Shown: piece after piece, positions 1 to 13,135 of the stretch
Layout: each line of letters begins with the position of its first letter
Position numbering within the stretch: the stretch's first letter is position 1
Assembly: GCA_949316235.1 (NCBI GenBank)
Contig: OX438754.1
Coordinates: 6,619,501-6,683,500 of the forward strand
Length of the DNA stretch: 64,000 nucleotides
Source of the DNA: Oegoconia quadripuncta
Taxonomy: Eukaryota; Arthropoda; Insecta; Lepidoptera; Autostichidae
Direction of reading: 5' to 3'
Position numbers and translations under genes: made by a program
The notes under the pieces: model-generated
What the model was told of the DNA's origin: nothing
Seen by the model: only the letters and a program-made list of their open reading frames with translations
The model's database searches: none

Positions 1-2960
1 AAAATTCGCTCCCCTTAGACACTGCCGAATTACTACGTCGTCGCCGACTGTACTTAAATTGGTTGAAGGCAAGGTTCGCCTCGGATTAATGAGTACTTAT
101 AACAATTAATTTGTTTTGACTACTCTGTTCAATTATTCTTAAGCTGTTTCAAATATGTTCCACCATATCTCATTTACGCAATATATTCAAATGTACACCT
201 AATTCACGGGAGACCCTATAGGATGAAGATGAAACTCGAGAAATAGATAAGGGAAACCTATTTTTGGTAATTTCCGGTGGTCCAATATTATTTTACAAAA
301 TATTTAAAATAAACACCGAAACAAACGTAGTATATGAAAAGCCCAGGACAATCGCTAACGCGACCGCTCTCGCGAAACTCACTGAACCAAACGAGACGGT
401 TATTCTCGACCAAATTAAATGGCGGCAAACGTCAACAAAGGATCAGACTCGGCAATAATTTACGAGGTATCGCTGCCCTGTGCCCCAGACGAAACAAAAT
501 TATATTAACAATCGATAAAGATTGCAAATTACAAAGCTGTTATAATCTTGGAAGCGCTCCAGTGTTATTAGTTTCGGTTGAGAGATAAGCGTAAACGGAA
601 AGAAATTACGATGGTGATGGAAATGACAACCATCAGATTACAAACAAGAAGTACGAAGTCAAACTTTAGCACGAAGTTTTCACAAAAATATTTTGAACTT
701 CGGAATTACATTGTCTGATTCTGCTGACACTTCTCTATCGCTTTTTGTCTCAAATAATAGTACTAGTAGTAGTAGTAGGGATAGTACCACAATAAGTAAA
801 ATTAGTTTTAGTTTAGAGAAATGTCTTCAGAATAGCCACCATTGTTTTAACAATTCAAAGGGTGATTATGACTAATTATAACTTTGCGTAGTTTGTAATG
901 TGGCCGCCGATCAGATAGCATCATGAATTCGTGATAGACATCATGGCGGGTGAGGTCAACTGAAAGGGGATACTTAGATACCTACCTAATGATATAGTTA
1001 ACTGGTTTTAATTATACAGGACAATGTGTTTACAAATGTTTTACTACAACTATACCCACATTCTAAGGTCGTGACGTCATGTATGTATTCTATGAAATGC
1101 TAGACGATTACGAATGGATAGTATATAGTCGAGTGGCTTTTCATATGACACGTTAGTAGACCTAGGTACCTCAAGAGTTCTTTAGAGGAAACGTTCATAG
1201 GTGAAAAGTATTCGATCAGAGGCAAATCAATATTTCGAGTATCTGTTAATAGGCAAAACCATTTTCAATACCTGACATAAATTAAGTATCCTGGCATCCC
1301 CCATATCGGGTCGCAATGAGTAGAAGACTGTTGCTTTTATGAGGGTGGCATATATCGTTTTCTAACGATAAAACCCTCCATAAAAAAAATAAAAAAAAAC
1401 CTGACAAATTCTTTTCTAACGATGTTGGAATGAATATGAAACATTTTAGCCAAAAATTTAGTTATAAATTGATTTCCATCTCACAAATTCCCTACTCACA
1501 GTCTATTTATTTCCACTTTTTCAACAATCATTACGGCTTTTGTAATTATTTGTAACCTATTAGTAATCTTGTGTCTTAGCTAATAAAGCAGGGATATATT
1601 TACAAAACTCATGATTTATAGGACCAAATAAATGCGGCCTGCAAACAAACCATTGTGCAACTGAACTCTGAGGAGGGCACAATATAGGGTCATAACAATT
1701 GGGTCGTGGGAAAGTGTAATATCAGGTCAAATGCGTTATGGTTACCTACTTATTAACTCACAGATTGGTAAAGTTCAACTGTTTGCTACGGTTTTTTAAT
1801 TCATGGTTCCTGGTTTCGACCCATAAATGTGAGATAAGTTAAAACTTGGACATTGCTTAAAAATTTCTTAAACGGAGCCCTAAATCGAAAAACTGTTCTG
1901 TCCTGTAAACGACCTGTCCAACATTGGGATACAAATATGAAAGAAAATTCATCTCCACTTCAGATGTAGCTACCCCAAAAAAACAACTTGTTTGTTGACT
2001 ACGGTACCCTAACAATAAAACTGGGTGTAGGTACCGAGTAAACAACAGTAAGTAGGTACGTCCAAAGACAATAAAGTGCTAAACATTGTAAACTATAATG
2101 CTGAAAATATTTACCTACTTGTGAATGTATATTAGGTTGTAAAGATCATCGGAGATACATACGTCAAAATAGATAAAACACCCTAATTATAATGTGCCAA
2201 CAGCAGTGTGAAATAAAGGAAAATAGCGGAAGAATAGAGCTCGTTGATGACTGTGTAGATGTAAAGAAAAGATATGAACGAACTAGCTCTGATTCCAACA
2301 GCAAAGTATGACTCAGATAAATACTGTGTAAAAAATAAAAGCCAATTAAGCCTATTAAGAACAATTAAAAATATTCGCAAGTATTATAGAAGAAAAAACC
2401 TGGGATAGGTTATAAAATGATATAATAGAAGTAACGAGTAGCTGCGGTGCTCTAAACACTGGTTTGAATTTGATGACAGAAAGCCATATCTGAGGAGTAT
2501 TGTTCCGTGGTAAAATGAAAATAGAGGGTACTGTTTATGCACTTTTTATAATTGATGTGGAGAAGAAATCAATATGGAGAAAGACTGAAGAAATGCGATA
2601 AATTAATTAAAGTCACCACCTACCATTTTATGAGTCTATGATCAAGATAGTCTCATCAATAGACCAGATTGGCTCTATTAACTTTTATTTCTGCCTGGCA
2701 AAAGAGATGGGCCTGTCTGTGAGCGCATTCCGTGTGCATTCAGAAGTAGTAAAAACAAAATTTTATTATGATTCAGAGGAGGTCCCTCTCCACGTGTCCA
2801 AAAAAGGACTAAGGTAAGGATTATTGCTTTTCTCTACCTGTTTGTTTACACATAGACATTTGGATTTCCATTTCAAATATTGTTTCTTTAATTTTCTTTA
2901 AAATAGATCGAGTATGTATACGTTCAAAAAGCCTAGGTAAAAGCAATCTATCGTACATAA
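1..2960. other. AT-rich non-coding DNA, no gene recognised
   Basis: No convincing coding region is visible on either strand. The open frames are short, start at arbitrary codons, and show no recognisable motif or splice context. The stretch is AT-rich with scattered poly-A/T runs. If the minus-strand FER/FES gene at 22-25 kb continues leftward, this is part of one of its introns or its 3' side. I looked for kinase-type motifs on the minus strand and saw none. Confidence 0.5.
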
Positions 2961-2964
2961 CAAT

Positions 2965-3308
2965 ATGTCACTCGTGGCGCAGTAGTATTCGTTTTCGATT
3001 AGCGAAGTTAAGCTACGTCTGGTGCTCTCACTCCTTGAATGGGTAACCACTAGTGGTATTTTCATGCAAGTGTTGTCATGCTTCGGAAGGCACGTTAAAC
3101 GACTGACTTCAATTGAGTTGTTTTCAATTGAAGTAGTCGCCTACAAGGGAGGCTTCAAATCTCCGACTGTAGGGTGTCCACTAAAAGCAGATCCATCTAG
3201 GCTTTGTGGTGGATCTGGACCCGTAACCTCTCTAGTGACAGACAGATTTACGCGGCTTTCTGATATCGTATCTGTGTGTGTTAAAGCACTTATTTATAGG
3301 TTGTACTA
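2965..3308 (+). repeat. SINE-like element with a 5S-rRNA-like head
   Basis: The first ~110 bases contain GCGAAGTTAAGC (about 3002-3013) and, about 25 bases later, GAATGGGTAACC. In order and spacing these resemble box A and box C of the 5S rRNA internal promoter. A tail containing CTTCGGAAGGCACGTTAAAC follows, a motif I associate with insect SINEs. There is no intact 5S structure, so this is a retroposon remnant and not a 5S gene. Seen: the motifs. Inferred: 5S ancestry. Confidence 0.5.
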
Positions 3309-4133
3309 GTATTATTTATTATAAAAAGAATTTTATTTACAATTTAAATAACACAACCGTAACTAAAAATAATACTAGAATAGTAATGAACACGACAGGC
3401 ATAGCGCATGTGTATGTACATATGATAAGATAAATCAAAAACTTTATACCTAGGCAAATATAAGCAGGTACTATAAAGTTGAAACTTAAATTTATAATAA
3501 TTTGTATGGTTTCGTATACGTCCAACATCAATGGATATATCGAGAAATAAAACCATGTTATGTGATAGGAAAATTAGATCGTGTACATAATTTGTAAAAT
3601 TTACCTTGATTTATTTATTGCTAATGATATTAAATACCTCTTCGTGATATTTATTATAGGGCATTTGGTTTTCTTATTACAGAAATAGAACTCCACTACA
3701 GATTCCATTGTATTATTACTTTAATCTACTGTTTAGATAATTTAACATGAACTATAATGGCTCACTGCCAAGGCGAACGTGTCAACTAAAAGGATTTTTT
3801 GTCATGCCCGGCACACCCATGTTTTTTTCTCTGTCACACTGATGTGCGCTTACGATATTATTATGAGAAGGAGATAGCTAATTTACGGATTAATTTATAA
3901 AACATTAATTACATATTTACAACATATTGTATCTACTATATTAGTTCTGTGGTAGGGCACATCAGAATGTCCTCTAAATTCAATGTTACCAATGTTCATG
4001 ATTATTTTCACAATTTTCTGAGCGATACTTTTGGAGATAAGCTGGACCAGCAATTTTGAAACACTATTTCGAAAGAGTGTTGAGAAAACATTACATAAGG
4101 TAGGTATAATGCGTATTACTAAGCTAGTATATA
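3309..4133. other. AT-rich non-coding DNA
   Basis: No gene or recognisable repeat was found. Short open frames on both strands at 3,337-3,556 are AT-rich, hydrophobic and overlapping, as expected by chance. Confidence 0.4.
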
Positions 4134-4350
4134 CCAGGGGCCGATCGCGCTAAGTATGAACGGTATTACCAAAGCTAAACTATAACTTAGCTCTAAACAT
4201 TTTGGGTTCGGTTTTACTTTGGTAGCGTCAACGATGTAATCGTTCACAAAAAAATAGCGCGATTTTCTACATCAGGTCAACTAAAGCTAAACCAAAAACG
4301 TTCCGTTCGAAATGTAAAACAGTTGTAAAATAGCGCGATTGGTCCCCTGG
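4134..4350. mobile_element. Short MITE with terminal inverted repeats
   Basis: About 217 bp, bounded by imperfect inverted termini: CCAGGGGCCGATCGCGCTA at the left and a right end whose reverse complement reads CCAGGGGACCAATCGCGCTA. The interior has several copies of a TAGCGCGATT-like motif and AAAGCTAAAC in both orientations. There is no coding capacity. A target duplication is not clear. Non-autonomous DNA transposon is the best reading. Confidence 0.65.
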
Positions 4351-5536
4351 ATGTTGCAGACGTCTTCATTCGCATCCGCAATCACGGAGCATTAGTATTA
4401 TTTTTTTATTATTATAATTTTTTCTTGCATGTAGCTTGTAGCCATTAGTATTGTAGTGTGCAACAACTTCTGACGTGTTGTGCGTTCTGTTATCAGAGAA
4501 TACACGAGGTGGAGACTGAAAAACAGCTATTTTGCTGAGGCTCCAACCTATTTGTCCACTACGTTAGAAAATTTAACTATAATTAATGATCATGTAGTAT
4601 AATTTTTTTAAGTGGATGAATAAATATCTTTTTATTTATTTTATTTGTTTAAAAAGTCCTCTCTTTTTTATACTTAATTTTATACACATTATTATCTGGA
4701 GATATAAGTAAAACCCACATGCGTTAAATCCCTATAGAATCTACCAAGTAGGCCTATCATAAAGGTACTCGTACAGATCGATGAAATAAAAAGAAGGCAT
4801 CGAATTACTTTTTAAATAGCATAGATTAAAGAAGGTTACTACATTCACATCAACATATCAGCCGAAAGACGTCCACTGCTGGACAAAGGCCTCCCCCAAG
4901 GATCTCCACAACGATCGGTCCTGCGCTGCCCGACCGCCCTTCGTTCACATATTGCGGAAAAATTTACAAGTCTAATTCTGATCATTTTAAAAATCTGGAA
5001 ATAAATTATAAGTACCTCAAAAGTACCATTTTCGATTTATACCGCATGCGTGACGCAAATCGCGTTTGTCGGTGATGAGGTTGTGAGTTGCTACTGTATA
5101 ACCTTCAGTATAGTATAGATGCTCCCTAACATTATCTTCGAGTTGTGTTCTCTTCTCACAATTTACTCATAAGTGGATTAACGACGTGTTTTGTAATCAC
5201 CAACACCTTATTGAACCATCCGATTTCTATCCAATCAATTTAATGTGCATAACGGACCCCTTACAATTATAATTGTTTATAATAACGTTTCGCTTTTACC
5301 GTACACATTATCTATAAAACCATTGCATATACATTTCCTTTCTGTACAGTTAAAAAATTGGATGTTGTATCAAGCATCTTTTAATGTTTGGAACTGTAAA
5401 ACAAAACGGGATACCTCTGGCCACCCCCTTTGGAAAATAAATCGTGATGTTATGCTTGTTGCCTTAATTGAGTTGCTGAAAAGGCGGATTGTCGATCATC
5501 GATAGAATATGCTAGATTTCAATATATTTGTACCCT
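4351..5536. other. Non-coding DNA with a dispersed-repeat fragment
   Basis: About 4,846-4,945 holds a fragment with GTCCACTGCTGG followed by AAAGGCCTCCCCCAAGG. Related fragments occur at about 22,641-22,765, 48,813-48,875, 57,236-57,290 and, more distantly, 60,600-60,645. It is probably a LINE-tail-type repeat. No coding sequence is recognised in the remainder. Confidence 0.5.
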
Positions 5537-5820
5537 CTTATTCATAAAAATTTACAAACGCTTTATAAGCCTGTTTTAGTTAAAGTATGTTTTGTCACTT
5601 TTTTTAAAGCATTTAATGGGTTGGTACTTGACCTCAATCACACGATGTGTAAGTGAAGATGTGGTCGAAGGTGGAAGCGTACTGACCCGGAAACCCCATC
5701 ACATTTGGGGGGGGGGGGGGACACTTTTTTTCATTACAACATTTCCTTATGAACGACAGAGACAAAGCATATTTTAACTAAATCAGCCTTATACAGCGTT
5801 TGTAAATTTTTATGAATAAG
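5537..5820. mobile_element. MITE with 60-bp terminal inverted repeats
   Basis: Positions 5,537-5,596 and 5,761-5,820 are near-perfect reverse complements. The outer end reads CTTATTCATAAAAATTTACA and the arms run in to GTTAAAGTATGTTTTGTC. The ~164-bp interior carries a run of 14 consecutive Gs at 5,707-5,720 and no coding potential. Arm length and total size fit a non-autonomous DNA transposon. Confidence 0.75.
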
Positions 5821-7991
5821 ACGGGTAATCTTTTCTAGGATACCGTATCGCAATAAATACCCGGTCGGTCCACCAAGACCCTTTTTCTTAGGAACTGCTA
5901 ACCAAGGTGAAATTAATATCAAATTATACGATCAATATAGTCCTCTAAAAAATTTATGTTTCTACATCAATGTAATAAAATAACATTTCAAATACGAAAC
6001 TGACAAACTCAGTGATCAATCTGATCATCAAAACCAGCCTGTCCCGTTGACCTGAAGTTAAAATTTCGCATAAAGCAAAGCAACTTTCATAGCACAAAAA
6101 GAATGGAGAACAATCCTAAGAACTTACTTGGAGAGAAACAAAGATATAGTTACTTCGATGATGAGAGTTTAATGTTTAATACCTTACCCATTGAATGATA
6201 AGTAATAACTACATTACATAAGTATGTAATACTACATCAATTTAAAAAGTTTATCAATGGTCGTTTTACGTACGCGATCCTCAGGACACGCATACTCGCA
6301 CTTGACCATCCTTTTCATACTACACAAAGAATTTACTGCCTTGACCTAAGTCTGTGGTTGGCCGTGCCGTGTGGTTTCCAGCATACTAGAATAGAATAAT
6401 CCAGTCTCTTCCCATGTGTGTCGTGAAAGGCGACTAAGGGACCGTGTTTTGGGATAACAATATAGACCAGTGATGGGCAGCAGTATCATTGGTGCGGAGC
6501 TTCCAATAAATCTGCGATGCCAACCTGCCCAGGCGAGCGATTAGGGCATCGCTCCATGGGAGAAGCATATATCCAGTTTTATAGGCTGGTAATGTGTGAC
6601 CTAAATCACACAGATGTAATGTTACATCAAAAAACTTAGGCCAATTCAATGCTGCTTACAGACCGATGAGATATATAGAAGTGGCTATTCATTTAGAAAT
6701 AAATGCCTTTATACTTAAGACAATAAAACATTTGTGCAATTGATCTCCAGTGACAATAGACAGAATCAGCATGTAAATCATAATATTGTACGCCATAGGC
6801 GTTGACTCAACTCTGGAATGTCATTTAAGATAACAGCTCTTTGTGCTTTGAGGTCGTCTTTATTAACCGAAGGACATAATTATCTCTCTTCTACATTTCC
6901 CGTTACATAATTACGTGGTTGTTTTCATTTTGCATTCTTACCCAACCGACTTTCTGCTTAACTTAGTTCAGAAGAAATAAATGCTACTTATTTCAAAATC
7001 AATGGACAATAGCAAATTTCAATACTAACATGAGAAGAGCTGTGAGTTACCACCTTGAAAGTCTGTGCCGTGCCCACCGTTCAGGCGTCCCTACCCTAAA
7101 AAAATTTTAAGCTTTCCTCGAATGCATTGTCACGACAGCTGATTCATACTGATAAACAGTTGCGATGATTGCTTAAAGAATAAGTTATTATTTTGTAGTT
7201 GTATTTTTTCTCACTCAATAGCAAACCCTGTGACAAATCGTTGTATACGTCACTGCTGAATGTGTAACATACCGAAGCACCTACATAATTTTTAATTTCG
7301 TCCATATAAAATTCAACTTTGGACATCGAAAAAAAGGTACGGGCCTTTTCCTTTTTCGGTTACGAAAGAGAAACACACATATAAACGAAAGTAGACAGAA
7401 GTCTTTGTATAAAGGCGACACATTGTAGGAAGCTGATACAGTGACGGCTGATAAGATTATCAAGAGATATCAAGTAGGTATTTCCTTTAAAGCGATACTG
7501 AATGACAATGTGTCACTAGATCGGAGTTGAAGAAAAATTACAGCAAGCACAGGAACTACGAAATAAATAAGATATTAAGAGCCACCAAACATTCATAACA
7601 TTATAACATATTATTTACTTGATTTATTGTTAGGATTAGGATAACATGTGGAACTTTTGGTACATAATTAAAAACTTTGTATATTTATTATATGACAGTT
7701 TAGTCACAAATAAAACAAATAAATTATTTGAAGAGGTGAATCTACGTACTCGTATTAGTACGACTTCTTTACGGCTACATAAGCTGCTTGAGATGAGACA
7801 GCCATTCCCCGAAATAAGTTGGGTGTTCCGGATGAACGCGCCTCTGCCTCATCTTCACTGTCCTACCCACATTCAATAAAATGTAACCTCGATAAAATCT
7901 TGCCAATTCGGGTGGTCACACGTATGACACACATACATGTTTATTGATATTTCAAAAAATTATTTAATGAAAATTGTTCACAAATGGGACT
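5821..7991. other. Non-coding DNA with repeat fragments
   Basis: About 6,355-6,640 contains a dispersed repeat with GTGTGGTTTCC, TCTCTTCCCATG and AAAGGCGACTAAGGGAC. Partial relatives lie near 13,370-13,450 and 23,223-23,300. About 7,796-7,872 is a 3' fragment of the SINE family seen intact at 13,943-14,258. The open frames here fall inside or across these repeats and are not genes. Confidence 0.45.
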
Positions 7992-8140
7992 AGGGGCCGC
8001 ATTAATAAATCTATGTTGAAATTGAGATCGCGTCTCAGTCTCAATACTATTATTTTATACTGTTTTAATATGCAACAGATTCTCAAGCGTCGACTTAACG
8101 TCATCTCTATCTTAAGACCGGTTTATAAATACGGGCCTTA
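7992..8140. mobile_element. MITE, family of three copies in the window
   Basis: It begins GGGGCCGCATTAATAAATC and ends near ATAAATACGGGCCTT, so the termini are roughly inverted. The interior has GAGATCGCGTCTCAGTCTCA, AATACTATT and a stretch ATTCTCAAGCGT. Related copies, in the opposite orientation, are at 28,611-28,737 and 48,989-49,117. Confidence 0.65.
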
Positions 8141-8660
8141 GTTATAGAAAAAGAATATAAACGAAAAAAATGCAATCATTTCGGTACGTCCAGTATGATG
8201 AACTGTATTTTTCAGATCAAATTGATTATGCAGGGGATGAAAGAAGAAATTTGTGGCTTTTAGGGCATTGTAAGTATATTTTCAAACCGCAACAAGTTGA
8301 CCAGTGTATACGTCACCGACCGCACCGCCCAACCTGTCTGCTGGCTATCGAAATTAGATAACTGTCAGGGGCTAACTTTCACTGATCGCCGTCTGATTTC
8401 ACTTTCCCCTGGCCCACTAATGAGACGATTCGAATCTTGCGCAACAATGAAACGACATGCTCCCATCGATGCAAACCGGTCGCACATGCATCATTGTGTG
8501 ATTGTCTATGGATATGTCGCCCGCCTTCATTAGCTACTAACCATTAATTTAACAGCCAATAACATAAGGCGAAATGTTCTTGGCACAATTTAGAATGTAC
8601 TTAGCTACACGTTTATTTTAACGGCATACGCGTCTCAATGCAAATAACATACGGTTTACA
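8141..8660. other. Non-repetitive, GC-richer non-coding patch
   Basis: About 8,290-8,530 is noticeably richer in GC than its surroundings and lacks any repeat shared elsewhere in the window. Frames are open on the plus strand but have no recognisable domain, no start context and no splice structure. It could be regulatory DNA or an unrecognised exon; I cannot decide. Confidence 0.25.
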
Positions 8661-8663
8661 TCG

Positions 8664-8845
8664 GTTTGATTGGTGGTAGGGCATTTTTTTTATATTCGCC
8701 TAGCAAGCTACCACCATCTTATCTAAGCAGCAATGTCGACGGGCATTGTTGTGTTCCGTCATCTCCCGAATAAGTTGGAGATGAGCGGCCTCATCTTTAT
8801 TTAACATCATAGGTGTGATTAGAGTCAAGCGGTGACACGTGGTAC
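8664..8845 (+). repeat. SINE fragment (GGTTGGTGGTA family)
   Basis: It shares TTGGTGGTAGGGCATTTT, a CTAGCAAGCTACCACCATCT block, the CAATG..GCATTGTTGTGTTCC block and a tail near AACATCATAGGTGTGATTAGAG with the more complete copy at 13,943-14,258. The tRNA-like head is missing. Confidence 0.65.
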
Positions 8846-9974
8846 AGGGACCCGATTTTCACGCACTCGAGATATCAATGTCGATAGACATCGATAGGTT
8901 TGTCACTTTTGTACTCGCATATAAGTCTTTCGACAGTAAAATTATCTAGGTCTTTAAATTTGTGACTTGGCTTTTAAGGTGCGTCCTCATAATCATTTGG
9001 TTCTATTAGTAAAGATACACTATCCATGTTCGAGATGACCCTCAGATTTAAGCGGCGAAACTCTATGCAAAACAAAAAAGAAAAAAACGAGGTCGAATGC
9101 AAACCTAAAGCAAACTATTTTTTGCAGCGATTATGTTGCGTACAACTGAAATTGAACATGCAATCGCACACAGGCTACCAGACAGACAATATTAAATTGG
9201 CACTACTTCAAGTATTTTACGACAAAAAACCGTTACTAAACCGAAGATGCTAAAGATGACGATGACAAAATACTAAATGATTTAGTTACTAACAATATCA
9301 CAAGTGCCGTTCATTGAAATAATGTGTAAAAATTAATTAATTAATCAAGTTTTGCAGGACTTGGGGATAGTAGGTACCTTTTGTAGCATTTTTCGCCGCG
9401 GAGAGAAATGCTACACCCACACTGAGCGCACCATCGTTGTAGAAACTATTTCTATGATACTTATTACCCCATTTTCTATTGTGTGTTATACGTATAAGTT
9501 GTGCAATGAATTACCCTCCGACGTTACTCCCGAAATCTTTCGGGAAACGCTGGAAAACGCGTAAACTTATCATCATCTCAGCACATTTACTTCACACACC
9601 TTCGTAGGAGCATAAATAATTTAACAGATATAACGTGTAGGTAGATGGACATGCCCAGAACAATTTGCTTTAAATAGGCGTTGAGGAGAATTGGTGAAGG
9701 CGCAAAAAAACTAATAGCTCTCACCACAAAAGCGACGTCAACCGACTGTATTCTTTAAGACGTTTTAACATCGCGTTGTTACAATTTGAATACGATAAAA
9801 GGAATACCTATCTGTCTCTAAAATTTTTATTTATTTATTTTAACATTTTATGTATAAGTACGCACCATAAGTTTTTATTCGTTTACAACAGATCATTTTC
9901 CTTTCTTTACCCGTCAACGGCACGGCAAAGCCAAAGGAGGGGTTATGAATTTAGCATGTTGTATTATGGTAGTA
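8846..9974. other. Non-coding DNA, nothing recognised
   Basis: Two plus-strand open frames (9,026-9,253 and 9,352-9,564) have ordinary AT-biased composition and no recognisable motif, so they are not called as genes. Confidence 0.4.
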
Positions 9975-10266
9975 TGAGCATTGGTGGCTCAGCGGTTAAG
10001 ACGCCGTCTCCCAATTTAGGAGGCCCGGGTTCAATTCCCACGCAGGCCACGTACTAATGAGTTTTTAATTTTAATTTGATTACTTATGTACATTTATCCG
10101 ACTGCTCTTAAACGGTGAAGGAAAACATCGTGAGCAAACCGGCATGCCCGGCGAAGCCTCCAACCCGCATTGGGCCAGCGTGGTGGACTATGGTCCATAC
10201 TCCCTCATATACGAGGGAAGGCCTATATCCCTGCAGTGGGATATTTATACGGGCTGATGATGAATA
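9975..10266 (+). repeat. tRNA-derived SINE, near complete
   Basis: It has an RNA polymerase III A-box-like TGGCTCAGCGGTTAAG and a B-box-like GGTTCAATTCC about 45 bases later. A ~230-bp body follows with CTCTTAAACGGTGAAGGAAAACAT and ACGAGGGAAGGCCTATATCC, ending GGGCTGATGATGAA. Other copies are at 24,351-24,652, 30,052-30,321 and (tail only) 12,418-12,475, plus a reversed tail at 39,970-40,066. Confidence 0.8.
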
Positions 10267-13044
10267 AATGTATGTTCATCTGTTCCCTCAATCTTTCCAT
10301 TCTTGCTTGTCTAAATAGTCAGTAGTCTCTGGTACTTTTGAATTTATTGAATTTAAGAATCGACGTACGTAGCAGAGCTCGATACCTCAAAGAATTAAAG
10401 CTAATATTTTAATGAACATATCAAAAGTATTTTAATTCTTTGCTTTATCTACCTTTATCAGGTACAATGTGGCTACAGTATCTGCCTACAATAATTGCAA
10501 ATAAAAAAATCGGTTTGGTTTAGTGATCGATCTGGGTCAGACAGACATCGAGCGAGACGCGGCGCTGTTCGCAATTCTTTTGTCCTAGTTCCATTTTACA
10601 CGCTTAGCAACGCGAGTCAGATTTCTAGCTGCATGCATTTGCGTGACAAATGTTCCTTTAGAACTCATTTCCGTAAACCCGAGAGTCATAGATAAAATGA
10701 AGTTTACAGGTTCCTTCCATCCAAGCCTCAATTAATAGCAAGCTAATACGCTTAATTCAAATATAAGAAACAGTCGATACATCGGCAACGATGCCACACT
10801 TAACTAGGTACCTCCTGTCGGATCAGATACACGTTCAATGTTGAGTGCAAAATGGAAATACCCAAGACCTTAATGTCGAAGTGCGAGCAATCGAATACAA
10901 AACACGAGGAAAACTTATAAAGGTCCAAGATTTATGGTAACAATCTTGATTGTAGAGATATAACGTAGCATAATTTACTGCAATAAAAATAAAAATGGAA
11001 GAGGAAATCAATGATGCAGACGCCTCAACTCCGGCGCAGCAGGGCCAATGAACGGTGACAGGTGCCGCGCAACCAATCCCGGTGCAGTGTGTCACTTTAC
11101 GCGACTCAGTTAGAAATCACAAAATTATGTTTTACATCCTTTTCTGTTTCACAACAACGCTGTTACGTCAGAGCGAGAGTAGCAGACAGGAGAGAGGACC
11201 TCTGACTGCGCTTACGTTGCGGTAAATGCGGTAATATTTTGCCTTCCTCAGCCTTTGTTTACACATCAATCTGAACGATCGCTCTCCTTTTTTGGTTCGT
11301 TGGTTCTGTGACTTCAAACTGTTATGGTGTGCTTACGTACATCGGTACGACTATACCTTTTAATAAGCCCCATCAACGGGTTAGCTAAGTTATAATTCCT
11401 TTGTTTGTCGTTTGCGTTGTTAGGAATTAGCTATTACTTTAGATGCGGGTGGCAAAATATGAAAATTGATTGGAAATTTATGCTTCAGCTCTTGAACAAA
11501 ATGATAACGGCTTGCTAAATTAATTGTTATTCACGGTAATTTTATATTTTAAAGCAGACAATGGCCATGTACTGTCTATTATAATTCCATAAGCAAACCC
11601 ACGCATTCCGGTGGAGATAGGTACTGCATGGCACAGCCTAATGTCTGTCATTCATTAGGAGTGCATTCCGGTGCATACAAATGTCCTTCCTGCCGTACTC
11701 TAAGCCACTTGTTAGTTCAACTCAGCTTCGTGATCGTGTGGAACTTTCCAAAGGACTTCGTTGATGGAATTGTAAGTTGCATTGAGATAATCGCTTACCG
11801 TATGGTAACTCAAAAATAATTATTCGTTTTGAAATATAGTGACAAAATACCAGCAGAGATAGTGATATCGAAGGCCGAATCGTGAGCACTATACGACATA
11901 CGGACTCTAAAAAAACATCAAACGGAAATTATCTCTTAACGAATATAATTATTTAGGACACTGAAAGATTAAATTATAGACAGACCACCGAAATGAACCA
12001 CCTCAATTTGAATGACAAGAAGATCAGTAAACATAGACAATCCAAAAAAAATCATCAATTAAATTCATTTCAGACAAAACAAATTTCAAGTTTTTAAATT
12101 TTCCCAATCTCATAAAATATGGTCAACAGATTGTTCATAGCAAGAGCACGTATTCCATGAAATATAGGCACTAAACATTACAATGCAGCATTAGGATTAC
12201 TAGAACATTTCGTTTTCGGGTACAGAGTCGTAAATCTAGTGATACCTAACTTATTTGCGTTGGTGCGATGTGCGGCGCCAATATCCCTTGTTTTATTTAC
12301 ATTCGTGAGGAAAAAATTGGCAACAAGCCCAATCGTACTAACTGTGGGCTACGTCTGCAAATGTTACGTACATACTGGTATTTGGAAACGGCAATTCAAC
12401 AATGGTTTCAATACATACAGATACTACAAGGGAAGGCCTAAATCCCTGCTGTGGGATGTTTACGAGCTCATGATGACAGAGAAGTTATTAGTTGCATTGA
12501 AATAGAAATCAGATTGTTAAATAACTACATTTACCTATATATAATTTTTTTAGTGTTTATACAAGTTATTTACATGAAACTGTAGATTTATATTATTTAT
12601 ATGCTGTTCGCCGTTATTTTTAAAATATTTAATTATGCTCTTTTCCTGAAACACAGAAATACGTATAGTTCAGGTACCAGTGGTTACATGCCTATGTAAG
12701 TTTTTCTTTGTGATTTAAGTTTTGTTAACTAAAGATTATTATTATTATAATGAATAAATTGATGTCCTATCTAAATCAATTTGCAAGAAATCTAAAAAAA
12801 AATAACATATCACTCAATCTCGATACTGTTCATTCCTAAACGAAGGAGATATTTTTATCAATGATTTATCAATTTATTAGCACTTGGAAAAAGTAACGTA
12901 CTTCACCGATAGACAAAACGTTACATACCTACATTGTGTATGGCTTGTATCACCTGTGTAACGCTTGCAGTCGACTGAAGTAGGTAAAATTATTAATTAG
13001 CGTTACACATATAACCTATAAATAACGTTATACCGACCTTACAG
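10267..13044. other. Non-coding DNA with one SINE tail
   Basis: About 12,418-12,475 is the 3' tail of the SINE family described at 9,975. Around 11,030-11,290 is a GC-richer block without detectable repeat. No exon with splice sites or a recognisable protein motif was found. Confidence 0.4.
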
Positions 13045-13135
13045 ACGTCCGATTGATCTGTGGATAGTGATCTTGCCTCCGAAACCTACGGCTACGGATT
13101 CAAAGCTGCTAGGGGTAAAAGTTTGTGTGATCTTC
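13045..13135 (+). repeat. tRNA-like SINE head fragment
   Basis: It contains CGTCCGATTGATCTGTGGAT, AGTGATC, CGAAACC and AGGGGTAAAAGTTTGTGTGA in the same order as the minus-strand SINE at 36,345-36,582. Its B-box is degraded. A partial, older copy. Confidence 0.5.

Noticed and set aside
264..588. Plus-strand frames near the left edge as exons of an unknown gene
   Set aside because: No motif, no clear splice sites, and two overlapping frames with no preference.
9776..10057. Plus-strand 93-codon frame at 9.8-10.1 kb
   Set aside because: Its end lies in the tRNA-derived SINE and the rest is AT-rich without motifs.
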